Notes: generated by a model not told the origin, from the letters alone. 64,000 bases of DNA from Myxococcales bacterium (GCA_012798435.1 JAAZNF010000043.1:1-64000); one strand, 5' to 3'; counted from the first letter of the stretch, positions 35,870-44,188 are shown. Program-made: numbers and translations.

Positions 35870-36691
35870 ATGAGAGACCTGAAGGACTACCTCGCCATCC
35901 GCAAGCCGGTGATCCGGCGATTCCACCGGCGCAACTGCGCGCCCACCGTCACCATCGACATGGATGTGGACATCGCACCGGCCCTGGCCTGGAAGAAGAA
36001 GCTGGAGAGCGCGCCCGAGGCGAAGGAGGCCAAGCCCACGCTCAACGCCATCATCCTCAAGGCCACCGCCAACGCGCTTCGCCAGCACATCTTCTTCAAC
36101 TACGACTACGACGGCCGCTACGGCATCATCCCCAACGAGCGTATCTGCCTGCGCTCACCCATGGACATGGGGGATTTCCCGCTGCACATCGTGGTCGAGG
36201 ACACCGACCGAAAGAACGTCTTTCAGATCGCACGCGAGTACAAGGAGAACGCGGACAAGGCCCGCGCGCTGATTGAAAAGAACCTCCCCAAGTACCTGCG
36301 CTTCCACCGGCTGCCGCTGCTTCCGCGCATCTCGGGCGGGCTCACCGACCTATACCGCGCCATCCAGCCGTGGGTGCCGCCGCTGGAACGATTGGCGTTC
36401 CGCATGTCCCACAAGGTCATCGGCACCTTCATGGTGACCAACCTGGGCAGCCTGGGCGTGACCGCCTGCCATGGCCAACTGGTGAAACCCAGCATCGCGG
36501 CGCTGCTGGTGCTCGCCATCCGCGAGGACGTGGTGTACCAGCCGGATGGGACGCCGGCGGTGCGAAAGATCCTGCCGCTGGCGCTGGAGTTCGACCACAA
36601 GGTGGCGGACGCGGGCTTCTCCTCGCGCTTCCTCGCCGACATCAAAAAGAACCTGGAAAACCCGGAGAGCGGCTGTGCGAATCGTGGATGA
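35870..36691 (+). CDS. E2-type acyltransferase domain protein, lipoyl-less (copy 1)
   Basis: A 273-residue protein with the 2-oxoacid dehydrogenase E2 (CAT-like) fold but no lipoyl or E1/E3-binding domain. The start at 35870 follows 'GGGAGG'. Visible blocks: 'TVTIDMDVDIAPALAWKKK', 'PTLNAIILKATANAL' and 'GTFMVTNLGSLGV' (the family's fold-defining strands). At the active site the usual DHRxxDG reads 'FDHKVADAG', so the His and Asp are kept but the Gly is shifted. CoA or acyl donors are unknown. Directly followed by a homologous copy, so the pair probably forms a mixed trimer. Confidence 0.75.
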   Translation: MRDLKDYLAIRKPVIRRFHRRNCAPTVTIDMDVDIAPALAWKKKLESAPEAKEAKPTLNAIILKATANALRQHIFFNYDYDGRYGIIPNERICLRSPMDMGDFPLHIVVEDTDRKNVFQIAREYKENADKARALIEKNLPKYLRFHRLPLLPRISGGLTDLYRAIQPWVPPLERLAFRMSHKVIGTFMVTNLGSLGVTACHGQLVKPSIAALLVLAIREDVVYQPDGTPAVRKILPLALEFDHKVADAGFSSRFLADIKKNLENPESGCANRG

Positions 36692-37502
36692 CCTCGTCGG
36701 TTTTATCAACAGCCGCCGGGCCTTCGTCGGCGCCTTCGACGGGCGGCGGGTCGGCCCCACGGTCCACGCCAACGTGGAGGTGGATCTGGCGGCGGCGCTG
36801 GCCTTTCGCAAGCGCTTCAACCAGAAGAACCCCGACGCCCGCTGCACGCTGAACGACATGATCGTCAAGGCCGCCGGCAACGCCCTGGTGAACCACCGCC
36901 TCTACACCTGCACCTACAACGGGCGCTACACCCTGTACCCGGCCGAGGCCATCGACATCCGCTTCCCGGTCGACCTGGGCTTCTTGCTGGGCTGGGGCAT
37001 GGTGCGCAACGTCGAGCGAAAGACGCTGCGCCAGGTGGCCCTGGAGTCCGAGGCCAGCAAGCAGCGGGCCCAGCGGGAGACGCCCGTGCGCATGGCGCGC
37101 TTCGACCGGGTGCTCAAGCGTCACCCGGCGCTGGGGACGGTGCTGGATCTGGCGGTGGAGGGTTTCCAGTTGCTGAACCGGCTGCTGCCGCCGCTCGAGC
37201 GCGCCTGGCGGGCCAACCAGCGCAAGCGGCGTGGCAGTTTCCTCATCACCAACGTGGGCCCGGCGGGGATCACCCGCATGGAAGGCCCCATCGTGCACCC
37301 CGACATTCTCCACCTCATGATCGCCGCCTCGCGCCAGGTGCCGGTGCTTTGCGACGGCAAGGTTGAGGTGCGCACCCGCATGCCGCTCATCGCCAAGTTC
37401 GACCATCGCATCACCGACGTGGGCGGGGCGGCGCGCTTCTTGCTCGAGGTGAAGGCCAACCTGGAGGACCCCGAGCACCGGCTCGGTCCATACGACGCCT
37501 GA
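36675..37502 (+). CDS. E2-type acyltransferase domain protein, lipoyl-less (copy 2)
   Basis: A 275-residue paralogue of the preceding gene. The start is GTG 36675, inside the 3' end of copy 1, with 'GGAGAG' five bases before it. Shared blocks: 'VHANVEVDLAAALAFRKRF', 'CTLNDMIVKAAGNAL', 'YNGRYTLYPAEAIDIRFP' (in parts), 'GSFLITNVGPAGI'. The active-site equivalent is 'FDHRITDVGGAARFL': His and Asp retained, Gly one place later as in copy 1. No lipoyl domain. A 17-base overlap and the low divergence of layout suggest an old tandem duplication kept as a two-subunit enzyme. Substrate unknown; a free acyl-CoA acceptor reaction, as in chloramphenicol acetyltransferase, is possible. Confidence 0.75.
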   Translation: MRIVDDLVGFINSRRAFVGAFDGRRVGPTVHANVEVDLAAALAFRKRFNQKNPDARCTLNDMIVKAAGNALVNHRLYTCTYNGRYTLYPAEAIDIRFPVDLGFLLGWGMVRNVERKTLRQVALESEASKQRAQRETPVRMARFDRVLKRHPALGTVLDLAVEGFQLLNRLLPPLERAWRANQRKRRGSFLITNVGPAGITRMEGPIVHPDILHLMIAASRQVPVLCDGKVEVRTRMPLIAKFDHRITDVGGAARFLLEVKANLEDPEHRLGPYDA

Positions 37503-37513
37503 GACTGAACCGA

Positions 37514-37552
37514 GGGTTCCACGTTCCGGGTTCCAGGTTCCACGTTCCGAGT
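37514..37552. repeat. Short GTTCC-based tandem repeat
   Basis: GTTCCACGTTCCGGGTTCCAGG and neighbouring units repeat GTTCC about five times with 6-8 base periods. It is intergenic, just after the second acyltransferase stop. It is degenerate and too short for a CRISPR array. Confidence 0.6.
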
Positions 37553-37556
37553 GCCA

Positions 37557-37607
37557 GGGTTTTTCGGCAAGGGGGTTTCGCCCCCTTGAGCCCCCAGGGA
37601 AAAACCC
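37557..37607 (+). terminator. Nested hairpin after the acyltransferase pair
   Basis: An inner perfect stem CAAGGGGG-tttcg-CCCCCTTG (37568-37588) is enclosed by an outer stem GGGTTTTT / AAAAACCC (37557-37564 with 37600-37607). It lies 55 bases after the stop of the second acyltransferase and is a plausible transcription terminator, though the U run is part of the outer stem rather than following it. Confidence 0.5.
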
Positions 37608-37613
37608 CGGGGA

Positions 37614-37735
37614 AAACCTGCTGACAAGGTAAACCCGCAAAGCTGAATGTCCTCTTCATCGAATAGGAGCATGCCCGCATGCTCCTCATATTCGGGATTC
37701 CAGCCGAAGCTCGGTCGCTGTGAAGCAGCCGCGCC
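37614..37735. repeat. Inverted intergenic repeat, left arm
   Basis: This arm matches the reverse complement of 40972-41136. The last 71 bases (37665-37735) match 40972-41042 with four mismatches, and AAACCTGCTGACAAGG (37614-37629) matches 41121-41136 exactly. It contains a near-perfect hairpin AGGAGCATGC-CC-GCATGCTCCT. The two arms bracket two envelope genes. Confidence 0.8.
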
Positions 37736-37765
37736 CTGGGGCTTCGAGCGCAGCTGAGGATGGCG

Positions 37766-39832
37766 TCAGGGATTCTTCTCGCCGCGGGCGGCCTTGAGGA
37801 TCTCCTTCACCGCGGCGGCGTCGGGCGCATCCGGCGCGCGGGTGAGGTATCCCTGGTAGGCGGTCACCGAGAGCGAGGACTTGCCCAGCGCCGCGTAGCA
37901 CGAACCCATGGCCCGGTGGGGGTGCGGGAAGGCGGGGTCGAGCCGCACCGCCTGCTGGTACTCCAGGATGGCGTCCTCGAAACGCCCCTGGTAGGCCAGG
38001 TGGTTGCCCTGGGCGTAGTGCTTCATGGCCTCCTCCCGCGCCCGCGGCTCCGCCGGCGCGGGGGTGTTGGCGAGCAGCTTCCCTTGCAAACCCTTGGTGG
38101 GGAAGTCGGCCACCGCGTCCGTGCCGCCCGAGGAGCGCAGCCACCAGATGAACACCAGGGCCGCCACCGCCAGCACACCCAGCACCGCGGCCAGGATCGG
38201 CGGCGAGGACAGCCGGGAGGCAAGACGAGTGCCAGCCGTCGGCTTGGTCGACTTGGGCTGCGCTTCCGGCGCACGCGTCTTCTGGATCTCCACGCTGGCC
38301 TGCCGCGCCCACGACTCGCCGGCCTGCGGGGAGACGATGACCTTGGGCGCCGGGATCTCTTCCACCTCCCCGTCGTCCAGCATCAGGATGTCCGAGTCCG
38401 ACACCTCCACCTCGGCCGGCCCGCTCACCGGGGCCGGGGCCTCGACGGGGGCCGGGGCGGCCTGCGCCGCGGCCTGGCTCGCCCCGGGTACACTCGCCCC
38501 CGGAGGTTGGGAGTCGCTGCGGATGAAGGCCGGCATGTCCTCGGCCTTGAAGCCCCCTTCCGCCCAACGACGCGCCGCCTCGGCCCAATCCTCGGTGGCC
38601 GCCAGGCGGGCGAACGGTTTTTCCGCGGCGGGCGCCGGGGCCGTCGCCGGCTGGATCTCACCGAGCGGCGTGGAAGCGTCGGTGGGCGCGAGCGAGCCGG
38701 CCTCGGGTGCTTCGGCCTGGGGCACGGCCGCATCCCCATCCAGCGCCGACAGCGGCAACCCCGCCTCGAACTCGCCCGTGGCGCTCCGCGGTGCCAGCAA
38801 GGCGGCGCTGTCTTCTTCTGAAACAGCCGGCGCGGCCTGCTCCGGGCCTTGTTCCGCCGCCATGGCGCCGGCTTCCAGGGTTTCCTCGGGGCTATCGCTG
38901 AGATCCGGCAATGGTTCGCGCGGCGCCTCTTCCGGCGCTCCATCTGCCGCGGGTGGTTCCTTGTCGAGCTCGGAGATGTCCTCCGCTTCGGCTGCGGCCG
39001 GCTGCGCCGTGGCCGCGACCAGAGAGGCGTGCAGCTCCACCGTGGGGTGATCCTCGTCGAGCGAGCCGAGATCATCACCGGGAGGGATGGCGGCCGGCGG
39101 CGGCTCCGTGTCCGGCGGAAGCTGCATGCGCTCGGTAGGGCCCCGCTCCTCGCCATCACCTCCCAACGCCTCGTCGGGGAGTCCGCCGAAGAGATCCTCG
39201 GCCGCCTGCTCGGCCCGCGCCACCGACTCGGCCCGAGGGGTCTGCTGAAGCTCGGCCAGCTCCGGCAGGTTGATCTGCAGGGTGTCGCCCCATCCACCCG
39301 TGTCAGAAGAGCCCGCGCCGGCCTCCGACTCCGCCGCGGGATACTCCGAGTTTTCCTCGGCGGCTGGCTCGGCCGTGTCGACGTCCGCTGGTTCAGCTGA
39401 CTCGGCTTCTTGTTCGGGTTGGCGGCCGCGCGGCTCGGTGATCTCGCGGGTGTCTTCCTCCCAGGCCCGGTTGGGCGCCTGGGGGATGGGCGGCTCCTGC
39501 ACCACCAGCGGCCGGTTGCAGCGGGGGCACAGGGCCGGGTTGCCGGCCTCGATGTACTCGCGATCGATCTTGAACTTCTTCCGGCAGGCGGGGCAGTGGG
39601 CGTCCAGCTCATCGGGTAGTTGCGGCTGCGGCCGGGGCCGCTCCGGGTCCAGCACCCGCGTCGGATCGACCCTGGGATCGCGGCTCGCATCCGCCGCTCC
39701 GGCCGAGGACCGGGCCGCGGCCGGGAACACCAGATCCAGCAAGCAGTGGGGGCACTTGGCCTTCCCGCCCATCTGCAGAAACTCGTCGCCGATCTCGTAG
39801 CTGCGGCTACAGGAAGGGCAGGTGCCTTTCAT
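37766..39832 (-). CDS. MJ0042 zinc-ribbon / TPR membrane protein
   Basis: A 688-residue protein. Two N-terminal zinc ribbons (CPSC...CPHC at 5-32 and CPAC...CPRC at 80-105) have the MJ0042 pattern common in Myxococcota and other deltaproteobacteria. Residues 115-520 are acidic, disordered and rich in Ala/Pro/Glu. One transmembrane helix ('ILAAVLGVLAVAALVFIWWL') precedes a soluble end with TPR repeats ('HYAQGNHLAYQGRFEDAILEYQ' pattern, 'AFPHPHRAMGSCYAALGK'). The layout is inside ribbon, long tether, outside TPR. Function is unknown; a membrane-tethered scaffold is inferred. It shares its overall plan with the FHA protein at 12421-15027, in which FHA replaces the zinc ribbons. Confidence 0.75.
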   Translation of the reverse strand: MKGTCPSCSRSYEIGDEFLQMGGKAKCPHCLLDLVFPAAARSSAGAADASRDPRVDPTRVLDPERPRPQPQLPDELDAHCPACRKKFKIDREYIEAGNPALCPRCNRPLVVQEPPIPQAPNRAWEEDTREITEPRGRQPEQEAESAEPADVDTAEPAAEENSEYPAAESEAGAGSSDTGGWGDTLQINLPELAELQQTPRAESVARAEQAAEDLFGGLPDEALGGDGEERGPTERMQLPPDTEPPPAAIPPGDDLGSLDEDHPTVELHASLVAATAQPAAAEAEDISELDKEPPAADGAPEEAPREPLPDLSDSPEETLEAGAMAAEQGPEQAAPAVSEEDSAALLAPRSATGEFEAGLPLSALDGDAAVPQAEAPEAGSLAPTDASTPLGEIQPATAPAPAAEKPFARLAATEDWAEAARRWAEGGFKAEDMPAFIRSDSQPPGASVPGASQAAAQAAPAPVEAPAPVSGPAEVEVSDSDILMLDDGEVEEIPAPKVIVSPQAGESWARQASVEIQKTRAPEAQPKSTKPTAGTRLASRLSSPPILAAVLGVLAVAALVFIWWLRSSGGTDAVADFPTKGLQGKLLANTPAPAEPRAREEAMKHYAQGNHLAYQGRFEDAILEYQQAVRLDPAFPHPHRAMGSCYAALGKSSLSVTAYQGYLTRAPDAPDAAAVKEILKAARGEKNP

Positions 39833-39856
39833 GAAACGCTCCGGTCGCCGGCTGTC

Positions 39857-40615
39857 TCAGAAGTCGATGTCTTCCTCTTCCTCGTCATTCGCCGGAAGCT
39901 GGGTCTTCCCGGGCGCCGGGCCGCGCTTGGGCGGCGTGGCGTCGTCACCGGCGGGCTTCTTCTCCTTCTTTTCGAACGGCAGCGCCTCGTCCTCCTGGCC
40001 CGGCAGGAAGTCGTCGTCCTTGGCGCCGCTCTTCTCCTTGCCCTCCATGGCCTTGCGCTTCTTGGTGAGATCGCCGGTGGCCTCCCACGGCAGGAGGTCC
40101 TCCTTGTCGGACTTGCCCTTGCCGCCGCTCTCGGGGAACAGCTCCTGCTTGGGCTTGGCCTCGCGCTTCTTGAGGACCTCTAGCGCGTACAACCGCTCCA
40201 CGAAGGCTTCCACGCTGCGCTCCACCTCCTCCCGGTTGCCCTCGGGGATGATCAGGAAGTACTCGCGGGCGGTGGTGGCGCGCGACTGGGTGGCGTCGAT
40301 CTCGGCCGCGGTGAACCCCCAGGCGTTGTCGGGCTCCTGCTCCTCGAAGTCGCCGGCCTCGCGCGAGACATACTCGAACCCCACCCGCATGGCACGGTCG
40401 TAGCCGTCGATCTCGACCTTCACGCCCTCGCGTTGGAGCTGCATGTTGTTGACGAACTTGAAGCCGTAGGGCTCGAGTTTCACCTGGATGAGCCGCGCCG
40501 CCTCGTCCTCGGACATGACGTTGGGGCTGGCGCGGTGGCGCACCGCGCCGGGGCGGTAGTAGCAGCCGGCGGCAAGCGCAAAACACAGCGAAACGGCGAC
40601 GAGCGGAAATCTCAT
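39857..40615 (-). CDS. Lipoprotein with acidic C-terminal tail
   Basis: A 252-residue lipoprotein: signal peptide ending 'FALAAGC'. Residues 25-140 form a compact alpha/beta domain ('EDEAARLIQVKLEPYGFKF', 'REYFLIIPEGNREEVERS') that I do not recognise. The last 100 residues are disordered and highly charged, ending in 'NDEEEEDIDF'. The lipoprotein start is 24 bases before the zinc-ribbon gene's start region in transcription order, so both belong to one minus-strand unit. A similar acidic tail ending in DEDF occurs in the protein at 52779-53822. Confidence 0.6.
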   Translation of the reverse strand: MRFPLVAVSLCFALAAGCYYRPGAVRHRASPNVMSEDEAARLIQVKLEPYGFKFVNNMQLQREGVKVEIDGYDRAMRVGFEYVSREAGDFEEQEPDNAWGFTAAEIDATQSRATTAREYFLIIPEGNREEVERSVEAFVERLYALEVLKKREAKPKQELFPESGGKGKSDKEDLLPWEATGDLTKKRKAMEGKEKSGAKDDDFLPGQEDEALPFEKKEKKPAGDDATPPKRGPAPGKTQLPANDEEEEDIDF

Positions 40616-40971
40616 GCGGGCCTCCGCGGAGTCGGCATATCCAGGCTGTATAGTACCCCAAGATCCAGAGTGTCAACAATGCCCGCAACACGCTCGATTG
40701 ACGCAAGACGCGGCTGCTTTCCGACTGGTCCTCGCATAGCCGCCACCCGACCTGTGCTGTCAATGACCTTCGGTAACCTTGTTAGCCTTCGCCCGACCTA
40801 TGCCGTCAAGGGTTTTCAATCGCTTCGCGACTCGCTTCGCTAATCCTCGGATAACGCGAACAGATGGCCGGAACCGCGGCTGCTTGACGGCGGATCCTCC
40901 TAACTGCTCGCCGCCGAGCCGGCTCCGCTGCATGGAGGACCCGCCTGGCGCGCCGCGAACGTGTGGCCGGA
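40616..40971. repeat. Intergenic repeat cluster, no gene
   Basis: No coding region is supported here. The element CGCGGCTGCTT occurs at about 40710, 40876 and 40975, and once inverted at 37722. The motif CCCGACCTnTGCnGTCAA occurs at about 40747 and 40793 and again as CCCGACATGTGCTGTAAA at 53961. The string CGCTTCGCGACTCGCT follows it at 40821 and 53989. The pair GCGAACnGnTGGCCGGAnnCGCGGCTGCTT occurs at 40856 and 40956. These look like members of an intergenic palindromic repeat family. Confidence 0.65.
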
Positions 40972-41136
40972 GGCGCGGCTGCTTCACAGCGACCGAGCTT
41001 CGGCTGGAATCGCGATTATGAAGAGCATACGGGCATGCTCCTCTTCTTCGAAGAGGGCATATAGCCTTTCCGCCGTTCTACCCAGTAGGAGGTTTCCTCC
41101 CAGGATTTTTTCGGGGGTTTCCTTGTCAGCAGGTTT
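40972..41136. repeat. Inverted intergenic repeat, right arm
   Basis: Reverse-complement partner of 37614-37735 (see that entry). Between the two conserved cores the arms have diverged. It also contains two short hairpins, CCTCTTC-ttc-GAAGAGG (41040-41056) and GGAGG-ttt-CCTCC followed by a T run (41088-41111), which may stop transcription on the plus strand. It lies just past the 3' end of the IspD-like gene. Confidence 0.75.
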
Positions 41137-41156
41137 GGGGGTTCTTTCTCAAGGGT

Positions 41157-41846
41157 TCAACCCGCCGGCGGCAGCAGCCGGCGGGCCAGCTCCAGGTCCT
41201 CGGCGAAGGTGATCTTGATGTTGAAGCGCCCGCCGTCCACGATGAGCGGCCGGCGGCCCAGGCGCAGCGCAAGCTGCACGTCGTCCCCAGCGTCGCGGAT
41301 GCCGTCGGCCAGCGCCCGCTCGTGGGCCTCGCGGATCAGGCTCATGCGGAAGCCCTGCGGGGTCTGCACGGCGTACAGCCCCTCGCGCTCCACCAGTTCC
41401 CGCACCGCCCCGTCCGCGGCCCGCACCATGGTGTCCGCCACCGGCACCGCGGCCGTGACCACCTCGGCCTCGGAGAGGCGCCGGGTGACCTCCTGGATGA
41501 CCTCGGGCGACACCAGCGGCCGGGCCGAGTCGTGGATCAGCACCCGCTCCACCTCGTGCCGGGAGAGGAACTCCAGCCCGGCCCGCGAGGAGGCCTGGCG
41601 GGTGGGCCCGCCGGGGATGATGGCCATGAGCTTGCGGTATCCCTCGCGGATGGCCAGGTGGCGCGCGGTCTCGATCCAGGTAGGGTGGCTCACCAGGAGC
41701 AATCCGTCCACGCAGTCCGCCTGCTCGAAGCGCGACAGGGCGTGCGCCAGGATGGGTTTCTCGCCCAACAAGGTGAACTGCTTGGGCTGGCCGCCCCCCA
41801 TTCGCGAACCCTCGCCGCCGGCGAGCACGATGGCCACGGTCTTCAT
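41157..41846 (-). CDS. ispD: IspD/TarI-family cytidylyltransferase, probably IspD
   Basis: A 229-residue CTP transferase. It has 'VLAGGEGSRMGGGQPKQFTLL' (parts of the CTP-binding loop), 'IHDSARPLVS' (metal Asp), 'VQTPQGFRMSLI' and 'FNIKITFAEDLELA'. IspD makes CDP-methylerythritol for isoprenoid synthesis; TarI-like relatives make CDP-ribitol. The segment 'DAGDDVQLA' before the final strand recalls TarI, so the substrate is not certain. ispF is not adjacent. Downstream-transcribed neighbours (HAD, nucleotidyltransferase, CDP-alcohol transferase) use cytidine nucleotides too, so a role in that pathway is a second option. Confidence 0.7.
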   Translation of the reverse strand: MKTVAIVLAGGEGSRMGGGQPKQFTLLGEKPILAHALSRFEQADCVDGLLLVSHPTWIETARHLAIREGYRKLMAIIPGGPTRQASSRAGLEFLSRHEVERVLIHDSARPLVSPEVIQEVTRRLSEAEVVTAAVPVADTMVRAADGAVRELVEREGLYAVQTPQGFRMSLIREAHERALADGIRDAGDDVQLALRLGRRPLIVDGGRFNIKITFAEDLELARRLLPPAG

Positions 41847-41936
41847 ACGTCCATCCTTTCTCCAGGCGGCACAAGCCCACCCGAACTCGGCCCGCGTGTC
41901 AAGGGCTGCTTTCGATCCCGTCGAGGGACAAGAATG

Positions 41937-42602
41937 CTACCCGCTCAAGGTCCCGGCGAGCACGCGCTCGGCGAAGTCCAGGATGCTCGAGACGGTCTCG
42001 ACGCCGGGGAAGCGCTCGAGGAACTGCTCGCGCGAGAAGATGCCCACCATGCCCACGAAGGGCACCTTGCAGGAAGCGGCCCGCTCGCCGTCCTTGAGCG
42101 AGTCGCCACAGTAGAGGATCTCCGCGCTCGTTACCCCGAACGCCTGCTGGATGCGCTCGAAGTGCGGCCGGCCCTTCTCGAGGCCCTGGCCGTCGAACCC
42201 CAGCGAAAGGTCCATGGGCATGGCGGGGTTTTCCGAAAGCCACCTATCGAGCAGGTGCTGGAAGTTGTTCGAGGAGACGGCCAGCTTGATCCCGGCGCCA
42301 CGCAGCAGGCCCAGACCCCGGATGGTCTTCTCTTCGGGGGCGCAGGAAAAAAGCCCCTCGGTCTTTCGGGCCTCGAACTCCGCCGCGCAGGCCTCGTTCT
42401 TGGGGCTTTGGGGCCGGATGATCTCGAGCTGCTGGAAGAAGGGGATGCCCGAGGTCGCCAGGTACTGGCGGTGGCCCTCCTCGAAGGGGATGCCGTGGTG
42501 CTTGCGCATGACGTCGGCGGCGATCTTGGCGTAGCCCCACATGGTGTCGATGAGGGTACCGTCGAAGTCGAAGGCGCACACCTTGGGTCGCGCGCGGGGC
42601 AA
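41937..42602 (-). CDS. HAD-superfamily phosphatase
   Basis: A 221-residue haloacid-dehalogenase-type hydrolase. Motif I 'FDFDGTLIDT' has both catalytic Asp residues, motif II is 'LAVSSNN', motif III Lys is near 'GLEKGRP', and motif IV is 'YCGDSLKDGERA'. The helical cap between motifs I and II makes it subclass I. It is the gene after the nucleotidyltransferase (10-base gap), in the same operon as the CDP-alcohol transferase. By context it could remove the phosphate from a phosphorylated inositol product, the missing final step of a di-inositol-phosphate route (inference). A generic phosphoglycolate-phosphatase-like role is the alternative. Confidence 0.8.
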   Translation of the reverse strand: MPRARPKVCAFDFDGTLIDTMWGYAKIAADVMRKHHGIPFEEGHRQYLATSGIPFFQQLEIIRPQSPKNEACAAEFEARKTEGLFSCAPEEKTIRGLGLLRGAGIKLAVSSNNFQHLLDRWLSENPAMPMDLSLGFDGQGLEKGRPHFERIQQAFGVTSAEILYCGDSLKDGERAASCKVPFVGMVGIFSREQFLERFPGVETVSSILDFAERVLAGTLSG

Positions 42603-42612
42603 GGGCGTCTCT

Positions 42613-43350
42613 TCAGTCGCGAGCGGGCTGGGCGGCCAGCCATTCCTCGGCGTGTCCGAGCATGGCCGGGGTGTCCACGTCCTGCCAGAAGAGGTCCCCG
42701 ATGTCCACCACCCGGGCCCGCCCTTCCCGCGCCATGGCGCGCACCGCGTCCGACAAGCTGCAGTCTCCGTTCACCATGGCGCTCTCGAGGAAGGAAAACA
42801 CCGCCGGCGGACACACGAAGAGCCCGGTGTCCACCGCGTCGAACTCCAAGAGTTGCTTGCCGATGTCCACGATGCGGCCGTCGCGCGTCCTCACCTTGGT
42901 GGCGTCATCCATGTCGAAGATGCTCCCGAGCTTGCGATCCACCGCCAGGTACAGGCTGTCTTCCTGGATGGCTCCGGCCGCCAACGTGCGAACCATCTGT
43001 GCCGCGTACAGGTGATCCGACATGGACAGGAAGAAACGGCCGTCCAGCTTGCCGCGCGCTTGGTACAACGACACACCGTTGCTCTTCTTCCATTCCGGGT
43101 TATCAACGAAGTCGAGGCGCAACCCCTTCGGGCATGCCGCCTGGATCCCGGGCACCGTTTCTTCTCTGGCGAATCCAACCACCACGAACATCTCCTCCAC
43201 GCCGGCCTGGTGCAACGCGCGCATCGCCCAGCCGATGAGCGGCCGCCCGCGTAACGGATACAGCGGTTTGGGGTAGTCCTGATCGTCTCGCCGCAGGCGA
43301 GTCCCCTGCCCCGCGGCCAGGATCACGGCTTGCCGAATGTTCGATGTCAT
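42613..43350 (-). CDS. Sugar/inositol-phosphate nucleotidyltransferase
   Basis: A 245-residue NTP transferase, start at ATG 43350. Motifs: 'VILAAGQGTRLRRDDQDYPKP' begins the nucleotide loop, then 'PLIGWAMRAL', 'MSDHLYAAQ' (metal Asp) and 'VDTGLFVCPPAVF'. The closest pattern I know is the N-terminal domain of the bifunctional inositol-1-phosphate cytidylyltransferase/DIPP synthase. The next gene (10 bases on the upstream side of the HAD; CDP-alcohol transferase at 43424) supplies the second half of that enzyme as a separate protein, and inositol-3-phosphate synthase is close by. A choline-, ethanolamine- or sugar-phosphate substrate remains possible. Confidence 0.7.
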   Translation of the reverse strand: MTSNIRQAVILAAGQGTRLRRDDQDYPKPLYPLRGRPLIGWAMRALHQAGVEEMFVVVGFAREETVPGIQAACPKGLRLDFVDNPEWKKSNGVSLYQARGKLDGRFFLSMSDHLYAAQMVRTLAAGAIQEDSLYLAVDRKLGSIFDMDDATKVRTRDGRIVDIGKQLLEFDAVDTGLFVCPPAVFSFLESAMVNGDCSLSDAVRAMAREGRARVVDIGDLFWQDVDTPAMLGHAEEWLAAQPARD

Positions 43351-43423
43351 GGCGTCTTTTCCTCGTTCGGTCTGCAAACGATACCACCGGCGAGTTGCGA
43401 TTCGCAAAAGATCGTCGCGGGCA

Positions 43424-44188
43424 TCAGCCGGGCTTCTGATCGAGCCTTCGCATCTGCACGCCCCGCCACACCAGCGTGCCCAGCAGCCCAGCCACGCGTG
43501 TCCCGGCCAAGAGGTAGAGCATCCAGTCCAACCGCCCGACGATCAGCGCGATGCCCACCCAGAAGAAGTAGTCCACCTCCTCGAACAGGAAGATGCGCAG
43601 CAAGGAGTCGAAGAACCACACCACCCACTGGCCGGCGGTGCGCTGCGGCACCTTGTGCCTGTCGGCCGCGCCGGGGACGGGCGCGTTGCCCTGGACGCGC
43701 AGCCGCTGCGTCTCCACCAGCCACTTGCTGTAGCCGCCGATGGTCTCGGCGATGACCAGGACCGCGGCCACGACGATGAGGTGCGGATCGTCCGGCTGGG
43801 CGCGGTAGGCGAGCCAGCCGAGGCTGAGGAACATGGCCGAGATGCCCAGGTAGTCCGAGATCTTGTCGTAATAGAACCCGAAACGGGTACCGCAATCGCG
43901 GTAGCGCGCCAGCGTGCCATCCATGTTGTCGAACACGAGGTGCAGGTTGAGGAGGACGGCGGCCCAGATCCACTGGTCGAGCCACAAGCAGGCGATGCCG
44001 CCGGCCATGAACAGGTTGGCCACGCTGGTGAGCAGGTTGGGCGTCACCCAGGGGACGTCGGCCACAGGATAGAGCAACGCGATCGCCAGCGGCCTGGCGA
44101 ACAGCCGCGCCCAGAAGTCGTGCGACTGCCAGTTGCGAAGCCTGGTGAACTTCGACGGTGGTACGGGTTGTGTTTGAACATCCGACAT
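43424..44188 (-). CDS. CDP-alcohol phosphatidyltransferase family protein
   Basis: A 254-residue membrane enzyme, start at ATG 44188 with 'GGAGG' seven bases upstream. The full family motif DX2DGX2ARX8GX3DX3D is present: 'DNMDGTLARYRDCGTRFGFY' continues into 'YDKISD'. Five or so hydrophobic helices surround it. It transfers a phospho-alcohol group from a CDP donor. The neighbours suggest CDP-inositol as donor, with either inositol phosphate (di-inositol phosphate) or a lipid diol (inositol phospholipid) as acceptor; sequence alone does not decide. It is the first gene of the minus-strand unit and divergent from a methyltransferase. Confidence 0.85.
   Translation of the reverse strand: MSDVQTQPVPPSKFTRLRNWQSHDFWARLFARPLAIALLYPVADVPWVTPNLLTSVANLFMAGGIACLWLDQWIWAAVLLNLHLVFDNMDGTLARYRDCGTRFGFYYDKISDYLGISAMFLSLGWLAYRAQPDDPHLIVVAAVLVIAETIGGYSKWLVETQRLRVQGNAPVPGAADRHKVPQRTAGQWVVWFFDSLLRIFLFEEVDYFFWVGIALIVGRLDWMLYLLAGTRVAGLLGTLVWRGVQMRRLDQKPG

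Noticed and set aside
37514-37552. GTTCC repeats as a CRISPR array
   Set aside because: Units are only 6-8 bases with no spacers, and there are no cas genes.
41157-41846. Firm call of TarI (ribitol-phosphate cytidylyltransferase)
   Set aside because: Some residues resemble TarI, but no ribitol-phosphate or teichoic-acid-type genes are near. IspD is the more usual assignment.
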